A DNA stretch of 64,000 bases from Gammaproteobacteria bacterium HGW-Gammaproteobacteria-15. Lineage in GTDB: Bacteria; Pseudomonadota; Gammaproteobacteria; Enterobacterales; Alteromonadaceae. The stretch lies in contig PGZF01000001.1 of assembly GCA_002840125.1 (NCBI GenBank), positions 873,237 to 937,236 on the forward strand. Reading direction: 5' to 3'. The position numbers and the translations under genes were made by a program. Shown here in pieces: positions 53,316 through 62,492 of this stretch (position 1 is the first letter of the stretch; the number at the start of each line of letters is the position of its first letter). The notes below the pieces were generated by a model. The model was not told where the DNA came from, did no database searches, and saw nothing but the letters and a program-made list of their open reading frames with translations.

Positions 53316-55343
53316 TTATTTGCTGCTGGCTTGCTGCATAGCCTTTGCTATGGCTGTCAGATCGGCTTCAGCCGGGAAGCCGTTATTTGGCCGGCGGTTG
53401 TCGGGATGATACCAACCTGCCCAACGGGGGTCTTCATCGCCCTGTAATCTGCGCTGATACAGCGTAGTTAATTGCTGCTGCGCCTGCTGTAATAAGCCCT
53501 GCCCCAACTCTTGAAACCATTCTGCCGGTGCCTGTATTTTTAGCTGCGCCAGTTGCAGTAACAGCTGGTTGTATTGCAGTAAATCGAGGTATAGCTGCAG
53601 CGGTAGCTGAATATGATCGTAGTAGAACACATTATTACGCTGCAGCAGTTTTTGCCCTTGTATTGCATATTGCTGGCCTAACTGCAGCGCCTGAATACGT
53701 GGCTGGGTTGCATCCAGCCACGGCAGAATATGCGCTGCTGTTACCTCAAAATGATGGCGGCCGGGCTGCTGTACCGGCTGGTTAGCCAAAAAGCCGTGCA
53801 GCACTTTAATTTGCCAGAGAATTTCGACATAACCGGTATGGCCGTTATGCGCCTGATGCAATTGTTGCAATGCCTGTTGTGCATGCGGTGCGGCGGCGTC
53901 ACCAAAATAGCGGCTTAGCCATTGCCGGTAAAACTGCTCACCATCAAAGGCAGTACCCAGCCGGGCCGATTCGGCATAGGCTTCTATATTAAGCAAAAAT
54001 GGCCGGAAGGTTTGGCCGTTTACCATCATATAGTGGTCGGCCTGGTGCTGCTGGTACATACGGCGCATTACCTCTTCAATACGCTGCGGGTATGGATCGG
54101 CAACGTCGTGGTTTAGCCAGAAACCGGCATGCATATAGGTGCCCATGGCGTGGCCTTTAGAGGAAAGCGGTAACTCTGCAAAATCACCCCAGCCATCATC
54201 AGACCAGGCGACAATAAAATCTTTTGGCGGGTTAAAATTGCCGTTAAACAGCGCCATACCATCGTGGTAGCAAGTACATACCTTAGTGGCGCCGGGTTTG
54301 TACTGGTCAATTAACTGCCCCAGCGCAGCATATACCTGGTTAAATACCTCGGCTTTATCTTCACCACAGCTGCTTTGGTAGGCCCAGTCCCAAATTTGGT
54401 GGCGCGGGCGCAGGGCAAAGATATCGGCGTGTTTTATCGGGGTATGCTGCAAATAATAACGCCAGGTGTTTAGCCACTCGTCTTTATGTGACGACCAGCA
54501 GTTTGCGGCTTCTTCAGGCAGCGACCCCAGCTGACGCCCCATCATCATATCAATTTGCAGCAACATACCTTTGTCGTGAATGTAATCAATCATCCGCTGC
54601 AAATAGGCGGTGTCCAGCTGGTAATCCGGGTAGCGGGCGGTATATTCCGGCCGCCGGTAAAACTCTATCCGCCCCAGCATATCGAACAGTTCAATGCCGT
54701 TGTAGCGCAGCCGTACCAGGCTGTCGATCATGGCGGTAAAGCTTTGCCAGTCGTATTGCAGGCTGGTGCCGCGAAAGTTGGCCAGCTCGTCGACATCATT
54801 TTCAAAATACACCAGCAACGGTACTACCGGCGGAGCAATCTGCTGCGTGGTCAGGGTTAGTAAGCTGCTAAACGGCACCGGTGCGGCTTGGCTGCCTGTC
54901 CAGTATGCCAGTGGATCTGCCCCCAAAAACTGCTGGCTAAAATCGTACACACTGTACTGGGTGCCTTGGACATCGGCCCCGGCCAGTATAATGACCGGCG
55001 TGGTGCCAGGTTGCAGGTGCATTACCCCGCCACGGGCACCGGCAATATGCTGCAGCACACTGCGGCTGTGTTCATTTAGCTGCGGCTGGGTTGCTAATGG
55101 CTCGCGCAGGCCAATGATAATAGTTAAATCTGCCGCGCTAGCCGGTTGCGGGCCCACGGTTACCGCAGCGCCCGGCACTACGGCCAGATCCTGCTTTAAA
55201 TCAGTGGCAGCCAGTTGTATTGCCCTGGGCGAACCAGCCGGGTACAAAATATGAATGTGTGACAAATTGGACTTTACAGATACAGCACCACAAGAGGCCA
55301 GACAGAGCCATAAAACGCCCGCCAGTAATAATCGCAAATTCAT
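53316..55343 (-). CDS. GH115-like glycoside hydrolase lipoprotein
   Basis: 675 residues from ATG at 55343 (GGAG ahead). Lipobox LASC gives a lipid-linked Cys near residue 18. The N-terminal domain has the block IILAGADVQGTQYSVYDFSQ, close to the KRGTIYGIYDLS pattern of GH115 alpha-glucuronidases; the barrel part has YNGIELFDMLGRIEF, VAWSDDGWGDFAELP and YMHAGFWLNHDVADPYP. It is shorter than typical GH115 enzymes (about 950 residues) because the C-terminal beta domains are absent. The family call is by eye and could be a related uncharacterised clan. It sits in a GlcNAc cluster, so a uronic acid-GlcNAc glycan is a possible substrate. Confidence 0.62.
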   Translation of the reverse strand: MNLRLLLAGVLWLCLASCGAVSVKSNLSHIHILYPAGSPRAIQLAATDLKQDLAVVPGAAVTVGPQPASAADLTIIIGLREPLATQPQLNEHSRSVLQHIAGARGGVMHLQPGTTPVIILAGADVQGTQYSVYDFSQQFLGADPLAYWTGSQAAPVPFSSLLTLTTQQIAPPVVPLLVYFENDVDELANFRGTSLQYDWQSFTAMIDSLVRLRYNGIELFDMLGRIEFYRRPEYTARYPDYQLDTAYLQRMIDYIHDKGMLLQIDMMMGRQLGSLPEEAANCWSSHKDEWLNTWRYYLQHTPIKHADIFALRPRHQIWDWAYQSSCGEDKAEVFNQVYAALGQLIDQYKPGATKVCTCYHDGMALFNGNFNPPKDFIVAWSDDGWGDFAELPLSSKGHAMGTYMHAGFWLNHDVADPYPQRIEEVMRRMYQQHQADHYMMVNGQTFRPFLLNIEAYAESARLGTAFDGEQFYRQWLSRYFGDAAAPHAQQALQQLHQAHNGHTGYVEILWQIKVLHGFLANQPVQQPGRHHFEVTAAHILPWLDATQPRIQALQLGQQYAIQGQKLLQRNNVFYYDHIQLPLQLYLDLLQYNQLLLQLAQLKIQAPAEWFQELGQGLLQQAQQQLTTLYQRRLQGDEDPRWAGWYHPDNRRPNNGFPAEADLTAIAKAMQQASSK

Positions 55344-55392
55344 ATAAACTCCAGGACAATAAACGCTGTAGTAAGATGCACGCATCCATCAC

Positions 55393-55475
55393 CTTACTCA
55401 CGCTAACACGCCGTAAATACATCCATGTAGGCTCGACTCAGGCATCCATGCCTTCAACGGTTAGCTTAGAGTAAG
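55393..55475. repeat. Palindromic element, MITE- or REP-like
   Basis: Terminal inverted repeats CTTACTC-N2-GCTAAC (55393-55407) and GTTAGC-N3-GAGTAAG (55460-55475) enclose smaller palindromes, among them GGCAT-CC-ATGCC (55441-55452) and TACAT-CC-ATGTA (55419-55430). The whole 83-base unit would fold into one branched structure. It fills most of the gap between the GH115-like and PHP genes. Confidence 0.6.
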
Positions 55476-55522
55476 CTGATTCCTGCTTAGTTAAATGGCC
55501 TGCTCTTTATGGCTGCTGCACT

Positions 55523-56998
55523 TTACATAACGTTGATAAACACCGGATTGCTGTAAAACCACAGATCACGCCATGGGTTTTCGCCTTTTTCATCCGGCTG
55601 CGGTTCCAGTTCGTCGCGCTGATTCGTCCCGCGCAGGCGCAGGTATTGATCGGCTGTTACCTTGCCCAGTGGCAGTTCAAATACGCTAAAGCCGTTTTGT
55701 TGTTGCCAGTCTTGCTGGTAAAAACGCTGCAATACCCGGGTGGTGCTGGTTTCATCGCTATTACGATCGGCGACCGGGCCGCTGATTTGGCCGATAATGG
55801 CATCAACCCTTGCCACCTGCGGGTTATAACCGCCGGCGTTTAAGGTATCCGGATCACGGAAACGTACCCGCAGTACCAGTTCGTCCTGCGGTGTTACCGT
55901 TAAGGTTTCGCCCATACCGGCGCTGCGATCTGAGCCTTTTACCGCAACTTCAACAAATAAGGCATCAATTAAATCGCCGGTTACAGCAAATACACGCCCG
56001 GCTTTTAAATTGTCGAAAATGCTGTCGTAGGTTTTATCGGCATAAACATAGGTTTTGGCGTATTCACCAGGCCAGAAATCGGCCCAGCCGTCGGTGTAAT
56101 GGCCATGGCTGTCGGATACCGCAGTTACCCACCACTTACGCCCTTCGCTAAGCAGGCTATCCCAGACGCCACCTAAACGGGCGGTCATTTGATCATAGCC
56201 GCCCATGGTCGGGTAACCGGGGTATTCACCGCGCACACCGTTTGGCTTAAGGCTGCCATCGCGGTTAAATACTGCAGCCTGATGGCCTTCGGCACCACTC
56301 ATGCCTATTACTACCCCGGGGGCCGTGTCTTGCCAGTCACGTAATTGCTTTGGGGTGATTTTATTGTATTCCCTAAAACCGGTTGCCAGCCGGCCAGGAT
56401 GATTCGCCAGCAATAAGGGTTTATCTGGCAAGGCATCCATGGCTTTTAATGCCAGCAGCATATAGGCATCATCGGCTTTATCCGGTGACGGCGGCATACC
56501 CTGGCGGCCATTGTATTTGCTTTCTATTTCATACAGTTGCTGCGCTTCGGTTGGCCGCTTTGGCATAATAAAGGTGGCATGGCGGCCACCGGGGCTATTG
56601 CCTGGTACGTCAAATTCCATGCCGTAAAATTGCAGAATATGCGGCAGCGCTTTGCGCGAGGCCAGCAACTCCGGGTAGGCTTGCTCCAGCGCCAGTTTGG
56701 CGCGGTTTGGCCCGCCGTGATCGGTAATCACCAGCCAGCTTAAACCGTGGTGGGCCGCCATCTGGGCATTTAGCGGAATGGAATAGATGGCATCGCCACC
56801 AATAATGGGTTTTGGTGGAAATACAGTGGTATCCCAGCGTACGCTGTAATGGCTGTGCACATGGTGATCACCGGCCAGCCACTGGCGGGTGTCGGTGATG
56901 TTGGCGGTGGTGTCGGTTGCTTCGGTTACCAGCGGGCTGCTGTTACAGCCGGCCAGTACTGCCATACTCAGACTTAATGCACATACAGACAACTTCAT
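55523..56998 (-). CDS. PHP-domain metallohydrolase lipoprotein (CehA/McbA-like)
   Basis: 491 residues from ATG at 56998, with GAGGT six bases ahead. Lipobox VLAGC (Cys near residue 18). PHP metal-binding motifs: GDHHVHSHYS (about residue 45) and WLVITDHGG (about 88), with later His/Asp in LLANHPGR and VSDSHGHY. The fold belongs to the amidohydrolase-like PHP superfamily, which holds phosphoesterases and the CehA carbamate hydrolases. No function is known in glycan use, yet it lies between nagP and a glycosidase gene in one row. Confidence 0.75.
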   Translation of the reverse strand: MKLSVCALSLSMAVLAGCNSSPLVTEATDTTANITDTRQWLAGDHHVHSHYSVRWDTTVFPPKPIIGGDAIYSIPLNAQMAAHHGLSWLVITDHGGPNRAKLALEQAYPELLASRKALPHILQFYGMEFDVPGNSPGGRHATFIMPKRPTEAQQLYEIESKYNGRQGMPPSPDKADDAYMLLALKAMDALPDKPLLLANHPGRLATGFREYNKITPKQLRDWQDTAPGVVIGMSGAEGHQAAVFNRDGSLKPNGVRGEYPGYPTMGGYDQMTARLGGVWDSLLSEGRKWWVTAVSDSHGHYTDGWADFWPGEYAKTYVYADKTYDSIFDNLKAGRVFAVTGDLIDALFVEVAVKGSDRSAGMGETLTVTPQDELVLRVRFRDPDTLNAGGYNPQVARVDAIIGQISGPVADRNSDETSTTRVLQRFYQQDWQQQNGFSVFELPLGKVTADQYLRLRGTNQRDELEPQPDEKGENPWRDLWFYSNPVFINVM

Positions 56999-57002
56999 TA
57001 AT

Positions 57003-58328
57003 TTACCTCTTTGCAGCGATGTGTTTGGGCTTAGACCCATGCAGCGCGTAATACAAAATCATCGCGTAACAAGGTAATAGCACCATATAAGCACTGATTG
57101 GCCCGGTTTGCTCTGATAAGGCGCCGTACACCAGCGGCAGTACAGCACCACCGGCAATACCCATAATTAACAAGGCTGAACCTTTGGGGGTTAGCGAGCC
57201 TAAGCCCGCCAGCGCCAGTGGCCATACTGCCGGCCATACCAGCGCATTAGCCAGCCCCAGTAGCGCCACCAGGCTAACCGGATCAGGCAGCAGCGGAATA
57301 CCGGCCCAGCCCCATACTAAGGCTGAAATAGCGGTGCTACCGGCATCGGATAATAAGATTGCCAGCGATAATACCAGCCCCAGCCCGGCCGAAATGGTCA
57401 GTGCCTGGCGCTGTGACAGTAACCGCGGCACTAACAATAAGCCTAAGCTGTAACCCAGCACCATAAAGGCTAACGTATAAGAGGTAAGCGTGGTGGCGCC
57501 CGGTACTTTTAGTGCTGAGCCCAGCAAGCCAATGGTGTCACCTGCGATGACTTCAACGCCGACATAGCAAAACAACGTAATAACGCCCAGCACCAGATGG
57601 CGGTGCTGCCATACCGAGGCATCGCCCTTGCCCTTATCCTTGCCAGTGCTAACCGGTGCAGGCTCGGCCGGTAAATCAGGTAAGGCAGAAAAGCGCAGCG
57701 CCACCGCCAGTAATAAAATAGCCACGGCGATACCGGCATAAGGCGTGATCAGCTGCAATGACAGCATTTCCAGTTGCTGCTGGCGCTCTGCTTCACCCAA
57801 TAACGCCAGGCTTTCGGCGTTAATATGGCCTAAGTCCTGCAGCACCAGCCAGGTAAATACCAAAGGTGCCAGCACACCGGCACTTTTATTTAAAATGCCC
57901 ATTAGCGAAATACGCGCGGCGGCAGATTGCTCCGGCCCTACCCTGACCAGATAAGGGTTAGACGCAGTTTGCAATAAAGTAAGCCCCGAGCCCACGACAA
58001 ATTGTGCCAGCAAAAACACCCCAAACTGCTGGCTTAGCGCCGCCGGAATAAACAGCGCACAGCCCAGCGCTATCAGGCCAAGGCCAATTGACATGGCATT
58101 TTTATAACCCGACCATATCAACACCCGCGCCATTGGCAGTGCCATTACCACATAAGCAATATAAAAACTAAAGGCGATCAGTAAGGCTTCTACTTCACCC
58201 AACTGGCATACCAGTTGTAAAAACGGGATTAAAGCACCGTTTAGCCAGGTAATAAAACCAAACATAAAAAACAGCACACCGATAATAATAATCGGTTGCA
58301 GGCTGCCTGCGGCTTTGCTCTGCGTCAT
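57003..58328 (-). CDS. nagP: NagP-like GlcNAc MFS permease
   Basis: 441 residues with about 12 hydrophobic segments, MFS sugar permease of the glucose/galactose (FucP-like) group. Start LQPIIIIGVLFFMFGFITWLNGALIPFLQ is typical, with the LLQTASNPYLVRVGPE block at about 119-134. In Shewanella and relatives NagP imports N-acetylglucosamine. Overlaps nagA by four bases and ends four bases before the PHP gene start. Confidence 0.9.
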   Translation of the reverse strand: MTQSKAAGSLQPIIIIGVLFFMFGFITWLNGALIPFLQLVCQLGEVEALLIAFSFYIAYVVMALPMARVLIWSGYKNAMSIGLGLIALGCALFIPAALSQQFGVFLLAQFVVGSGLTLLQTASNPYLVRVGPEQSAAARISLMGILNKSAGVLAPLVFTWLVLQDLGHINAESLALLGEAERQQQLEMLSLQLITPYAGIAVAILLLAVALRFSALPDLPAEPAPVSTGKDKGKGDASVWQHRHLVLGVITLFCYVGVEVIAGDTIGLLGSALKVPGATTLTSYTLAFMVLGYSLGLLLVPRLLSQRQALTISAGLGLVLSLAILLSDAGSTAISALVWGWAGIPLLPDPVSLVALLGLANALVWPAVWPLALAGLGSLTPKGSALLIMGIAGGAVLPLVYGALSEQTGPISAYMVLLPCYAMILYYALHGSKPKHIAAKR

Positions 58329-59494
58329 ACAACTCTCCTGTTATTGTTATTAATCTGGCCGCCTTGCAACCAGCACTGTTGTAGCTGTAGATCTGCATTA
58401 AGCAACAGCATATTGGCCAGCGCGCCCTGCTGCAGATAGCCCATATCGTTCTGCAGGCCACACAACACGGCCGGGTTAGTGCTAAGCGCTTTTAAACCGC
58501 TGCTGACCGGCAATGCTAAATCATGGTGGTAATGCCGCAGTGCCGTGTGCATGTCCAGCGCCGAACCCGCCAGGGTGCCATCGGGCAACGTAAGCTTTAA
58601 GCCGTCGCGGCGAATTTCGCTGTCCTGATAGGCTAAGGTTTGTAACTCACTGCCGGTGTGTGCCATGGCATCGGTAACCAGGATCAGCTTGTCTTCGCCT
58701 TTACACTGCGCGGCAATACGCGCCGACAGCGGATGTACATGCAAATGATCAAGAATAAGGCCGCAATACACATCCTGGCTTGCCAGTGCCGCCCCCACCA
58801 TACCGGGTTCACGGCTGGTTAGCGGCGACATGGCATTAAATAAATGGGTAAAGCAGCGCGCCCCGGCGTCAATGGCCGCCAGCGCTTGCTCTGCCGTTGC
58901 CGCCGAATGCCCCAGGCTGACGATAACGCCAGCCGCGCATAAGGCGCGAATTTGCGCTACCGGCACAGTCTCCGGTGCCAGGGTCACCATAACGATGCCC
59001 AGATCTTTACGACAAAACAGCGCCAGCTCAGCATCAGACAAAGGCCGGATACACTCTGCCGGGTGAATACCCCGCCGGGCTTTGGCAAGGTGCGGCCCTT
59101 CAAAGTGAATGCCCACTACCGTATGCCCGGCTTGCGGCAACAGCGCAGCCACCGCATCGGCAGCCCGCTGCATTACCGGCAATTTATCGGTAATAACTGT
59201 AGGCAGCATGGCGGTGGTACCAAACTGCAGATGCGCCTGGCTGATGGTACGCAGTGCGGCAGTATCCGGTTGCTGGTTAAATAACACGCCCCCGCCACCA
59301 TTTACCTGAATATCGAAAAAGCCGGGGCAAAGCAGCCCCGGTAACTGTTGGCTGTGTTGGGTGGGCTTAACCCCGGCCTCAATAGCGCTGATACGGCCGT
59401 TTTGCCACTCTACCCTGACATCCTGTAGCTGCTGCCTGCCATCAAAGCATTGCGCCACATACAGGGTTTGCACAGTGCTATTCGCCTTATTCAT
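58325..59494 (-). CDS. nagA: N-acetylglucosamine-6-phosphate deacetylase
   Basis: 389 residues, amidohydrolase fold. Metal and active-site blocks: FFDIQVNGGGGV, GIHFEGPHLAKARRG (Glu ligand), SLGHSAATAEQ and CFTHLFNAMSPL (His ligands), and the catalytic Asp in LILVTDAMAHTG. It removes acetate from GlcNAc-6-P. Four-base overlaps with nagB upstream and nagP downstream. Confidence 0.95.
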   Translation of the reverse strand: MNKANSTVQTLYVAQCFDGRQQLQDVRVEWQNGRISAIEAGVKPTQHSQQLPGLLCPGFFDIQVNGGGGVLFNQQPDTAALRTISQAHLQFGTTAMLPTVITDKLPVMQRAADAVAALLPQAGHTVVGIHFEGPHLAKARRGIHPAECIRPLSDAELALFCRKDLGIVMVTLAPETVPVAQIRALCAAGVIVSLGHSAATAEQALAAIDAGARCFTHLFNAMSPLTSREPGMVGAALASQDVYCGLILDHLHVHPLSARIAAQCKGEDKLILVTDAMAHTGSELQTLAYQDSEIRRDGLKLTLPDGTLAGSALDMHTALRHYHHDLALPVSSGLKALSTNPAVLCGLQNDMGYLQQGALANMLLLNADLQLQQCWLQGGQINNNNRRVV

Positions 59495-60483
59495 AACGTA
59501 ATGGTCACTTTATTCAGCCCCACCGGGGCATCCGGATTTTTGCCCATCGCCACCGCTATGGCTTCAATATCCAGATAAAAGCGCTGCATCAGTAGTAATG
59601 GCTGCAAGCGCGGGTGAATATCCGGCAAGGTGATTTGTAATGTGACGACTTCACCGCCGCGTTTTTTCACCTCGGTAATTTGCGCCTGGTGCGCGCCGGC
59701 GCTTTCATCCTCCAGCGCTACATTTAATAAGGTCAGTGGCTGGTTTAGTAAAGATACAGGGCCATGTAAAAACTCGGCACTGCTAAAAGCTTCGGCCTGA
59801 ATACCGCACACTTCCTTGATTTTAAGCGCTATCTCGCGGCTGATGGCATAACCGAAGGCCCGCCCCAATACCACACAATGCCGCAGTTGTTGCAGGTGCG
59901 CCAATTGCAGCTGGGCCGGTTGCGCCAGTACGCTGTACAGGGCTTGCGGCAAGCTGGTTAATGCGCCAAGCAGCGCGGCGTCCTGCTTCCAGTATGCTAC
60001 CAGCTGTAATATCGCTGCCAGCGTACACAAATAACTTTTGGTTGCCGCTACGGCTTTTTCCGGCCCGGCCAGTAACGGCAGCGCATAGTCGGCCAGTGCC
60101 GCCAGTGGTGAACTGATATCGTTTACCAGCGCTATGACTAAAGCCCCGCTTTGCTTGGCAGCGCGGGCCTGCGCCAGTAAATCCTCACTGCGGCCAGATT
60201 GCGAAATAAGCAGCACCAGCGCACGTTGCAGTTTAAGCTGGCGGGAAAATAAACTGGCCACCGACGGCGCAGCGGCAGCAACCACCACGCCCAGCTCTAC
60301 CTCAATCAGATAACGGGCAAATACACCGGCATGATCAGAAGTGCCACGGCCGACAATATAAACAAAGGCCGGATCAAAGGCGCGAATGCGCTCTGCCACT
60401 TCTGCGTATAAGCTGCCGTTGCTGTCTATTTGCTGTTGAATGCGCTGCCAGGTTTCGCTGGCCTCCTGTCGCATTAATGTCAT
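59491..60483 (-). CDS. nagB: Glucosamine-6-phosphate deaminase, SIS type (NagB-II)
   Basis: 330 residues with two SIS domains, as in the isomerase half of GlmS but without the glutaminase half. Sugar-phosphate loops YIVGRGTSDHAG (about 43) and LLISQSGRSEDLL (about 92); C-terminal NKVTITL. This is the Shewanella-type deaminase, unrelated in fold to enteric NagB, giving fructose-6-phosphate and ammonia. Overlaps nagK and nagA by four bases each. Confidence 0.9.
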   Translation of the reverse strand: MTLMRQEASETWQRIQQQIDSNGSLYAEVAERIRAFDPAFVYIVGRGTSDHAGVFARYLIEVELGVVVAAAAPSVASLFSRQLKLQRALVLLISQSGRSEDLLAQARAAKQSGALVIALVNDISSPLAALADYALPLLAGPEKAVAATKSYLCTLAAILQLVAYWKQDAALLGALTSLPQALYSVLAQPAQLQLAHLQQLRHCVVLGRAFGYAISREIALKIKEVCGIQAEAFSSAEFLHGPVSLLNQPLTLLNVALEDESAGAHQAQITEVKKRGGEVVTLQITLPDIHPRLQPLLLMQRFYLDIEAIAVAMGKNPDAPVGLNKVTITL

Positions 60484-61403
60484 ATTACTTTCTCCAGAAA
60501 ATACTGCCGGGCCAGTGCAGCAGCGCCAACTTCCGGCGAGCCCTGCACCGGGCTAAGTTGCTGTTGTAGTGCTGCCGGTAATAATGCGGCCAGCTGCGGT
60601 GCTAAACCGCCAATCATGGCAATGCGTGTTGCGCCGGTGTGTTGCAGCCGTTGCAGCAAGGCCTGAATATACCCCAGGCCCCGTGCTGTAATATCACAGG
60701 CATAAGGGTCGCCCTGTTGCTGTTGTTGCAATACCAGCGGTGCCAGCTGGCCGTAATCTGCCGCTTTGTAGCCCATGCAGCAGCTGATCAGATCGGTATT
60801 GCTGCTAACACCCAGGCGGCGACAGATACTGCGGGTCAGTTCCGTTGCCGGTTGTAAGCCATCCAGCACGTCCAGCGTGGCACACACGCCCTGCCAGCCG
60901 AGCCAGGCACCGCTACCCCGATCACCCAGCGGAAAGCCCTGCGCACTAAATAGCCATTGCTTAGCGTTAATAGTGGCAAAAGCCGCAGTACCGGTGCCGG
61001 TAATTAAAATAGCGCCGTCTTGTCCGGCATGGGCGCCCAGGCAGGCAATATGTAAGTCGGTGGTAACCTGCAGCGCAGCAAAAGGATGTTGCCAGTCCTG
61101 CATTCGCTGCTGTACTCGCGGCACATTAACACCGGCCAGCCCCAGCACCACGTTGCTTTGCGCTAACATTGCACTGGCGTAACCGGCTAGCTGCAGCACG
61201 CGCTGACAGGCGCTGAGTATTGAGTCGGTTGTCTGGGCAAAGTCTGTTGCCGGGTTGGCCGGGCCTGCTAGCGCTTCGGCCAGCAATTGGCCATTGGCAT
61301 TTTCCAGCCGGGCTTTACATTTACTGCCACCGCCATCAACCCCGATAAAAAGTGGTTCGCTTTGTTGCACTAAAATCTCCTCAGACTGCACTACTGATGT
61401 CAT
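60480..61403 (-). CDS. nagK: N-acetylglucosamine kinase (BadF/BadG family)
   Basis: 307 residues from ATG at 61403, which shares one base with the nagX stop (TAATG). Phosphate loop FIGVDGGGSKCKARL (about 19-33), GTGTAAFAT and the GDRGSGAWLG adenosine motif, late MIGGLAP. It phosphorylates imported GlcNAc at O6. The frame is open to 61679, but that part is inside nagX. Confidence 0.92.
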   Translation of the reverse strand: MTSVVQSEEILVQQSEPLFIGVDGGGSKCKARLENANGQLLAEALAGPANPATDFAQTTDSILSACQRVLQLAGYASAMLAQSNVVLGLAGVNVPRVQQRMQDWQHPFAALQVTTDLHIACLGAHAGQDGAILITGTGTAAFATINAKQWLFSAQGFPLGDRGSGAWLGWQGVCATLDVLDGLQPATELTRSICRRLGVSSNTDLISCCMGYKAADYGQLAPLVLQQQQQGDPYACDITARGLGYIQALLQRLQHTGATRIAMIGGLAPQLAALLPAALQQQLSPVQGSPEVGAAALARQYFLEKVI

Positions 61404-62479
61404 TAAATTTTCACGAAGATTTTGCGCTGATACATCCACCATACCGGCAGATAACACAGGGCCAGAAAGGCCGCTATCCATAGCGCGGCACTGAAAAACC
61501 GGCTTAAGCCAAGTTGCTCTGCCAACTGTAAATAACTGCCGTGTACCGACACACCGGCTAGCGGCAGTTCCAGCAGTTTTTCCAGCGCCACATGCAGTAC
61601 ATAGGCAACGATGGCATTGGCGCCAAACACCAGCGGAATATGGCTGAATTTGCGGTATTGCTGTATATCGGTGTACCAAATCAGCAGTGCCAGTACCATG
61701 CTGGCCATACCGCTGGTTACCAGGACAAAAGAGCTGCTCCAGATTTGTTTAATCAGCGGAAACCATAAACTCCACAGGCAACCTAGCAAAAAGCTGCTAA
61801 AACCCAACACAAACAGCAGCATGACCAGTTGCGGCAGGTGCTGCTTATATTGCAGTACCAGCCGGCCCATAATCACGCCAAATAACCCGCTGGCAATGGC
61901 CGGATAAGTGCTGAGCAAGCCTTCCGGATCCCAGCTGCCACGCCACAACATGCCAGGCAGAAACTGGCTGTCGAACCAGTTAATCAGGTTTGCGTCGCGC
62001 TGCAGTTGCCCGGCACTAAGCCCCGGTGCCGGTACCAGTAAAATCAGCAGCCAGTAGCTCAGCAGAATAAACACCGTGATCTGTATCAGGCGCTTAGTGC
62101 TGCAATGCATCGACAGTAGCGAGCACGCCAGATACACCAGCGCAATACGTTGCAATACGCCAAGAATGCGCAGCTCGGCAAATTTCAGGTAAATCAGGTT
62201 AACGAAGATGCCAAGGCCAAACAGGATCAGGGTACGGCGCAAAATTTTTACCCGCACAGCGCTTAGCTGCTGTGCCGTGCGTGCTACCGGCTGTAACCCG
62301 ATGGCCACCGCCACACCGACGATCACCAGAAAAAACGGAAAAATAAAATCGGCAAAAGTAACGCCATCCCAGTAGGCATGAGAAAACTCACCATAGGTGT
62401 TGGGGCTGTTAACCATAATCATAAACAGGATGGTTAAACCGCGGAATAAATCTAATGCCAGCAAACGTTGTGATTGCAT
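61403..62479 (-). CDS. nagX: NagX-like membrane protein (HGSNAT/acyltransferase related)
   Basis: 358 residues with about ten hydrophobic segments. Start LALDLFRGLTILFMIMVNSP and FADFIFPFFLVIVGVA are the signature of the DUF5009/HGSNAT-like group. NagX genes occur in nag clusters of Shewanella and Xanthomonas; a role as a glucosamine acetyltransferase across the inner membrane has been proposed by likeness to the lysosomal enzyme that acts before alpha-N-acetylglucosaminidase. That partner type, GH89, is encoded 13 bases upstream here. Confidence 0.88.
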   Translation of the reverse strand: MQSQRLLALDLFRGLTILFMIMVNSPNTYGEFSHAYWDGVTFADFIFPFFLVIVGVAVAIGLQPVARTAQQLSAVRVKILRRTLILFGLGIFVNLIYLKFAELRILGVLQRIALVYLACSLLSMHCSTKRLIQITVFILLSYWLLILLVPAPGLSAGQLQRDANLINWFDSQFLPGMLWRGSWDPEGLLSTYPAIASGLFGVIMGRLVLQYKQHLPQLVMLLFVLGFSSFLLGCLWSLWFPLIKQIWSSSFVLVTSGMASMVLALLIWYTDIQQYRKFSHIPLVFGANAIVAYVLHVALEKLLELPLAGVSVHGSYLQLAEQLGLSRFFSAALWIAAFLALCYLPVWWMYQRKIFVKI

Positions 62480-62492
62480 AATGCCTTCCTGC

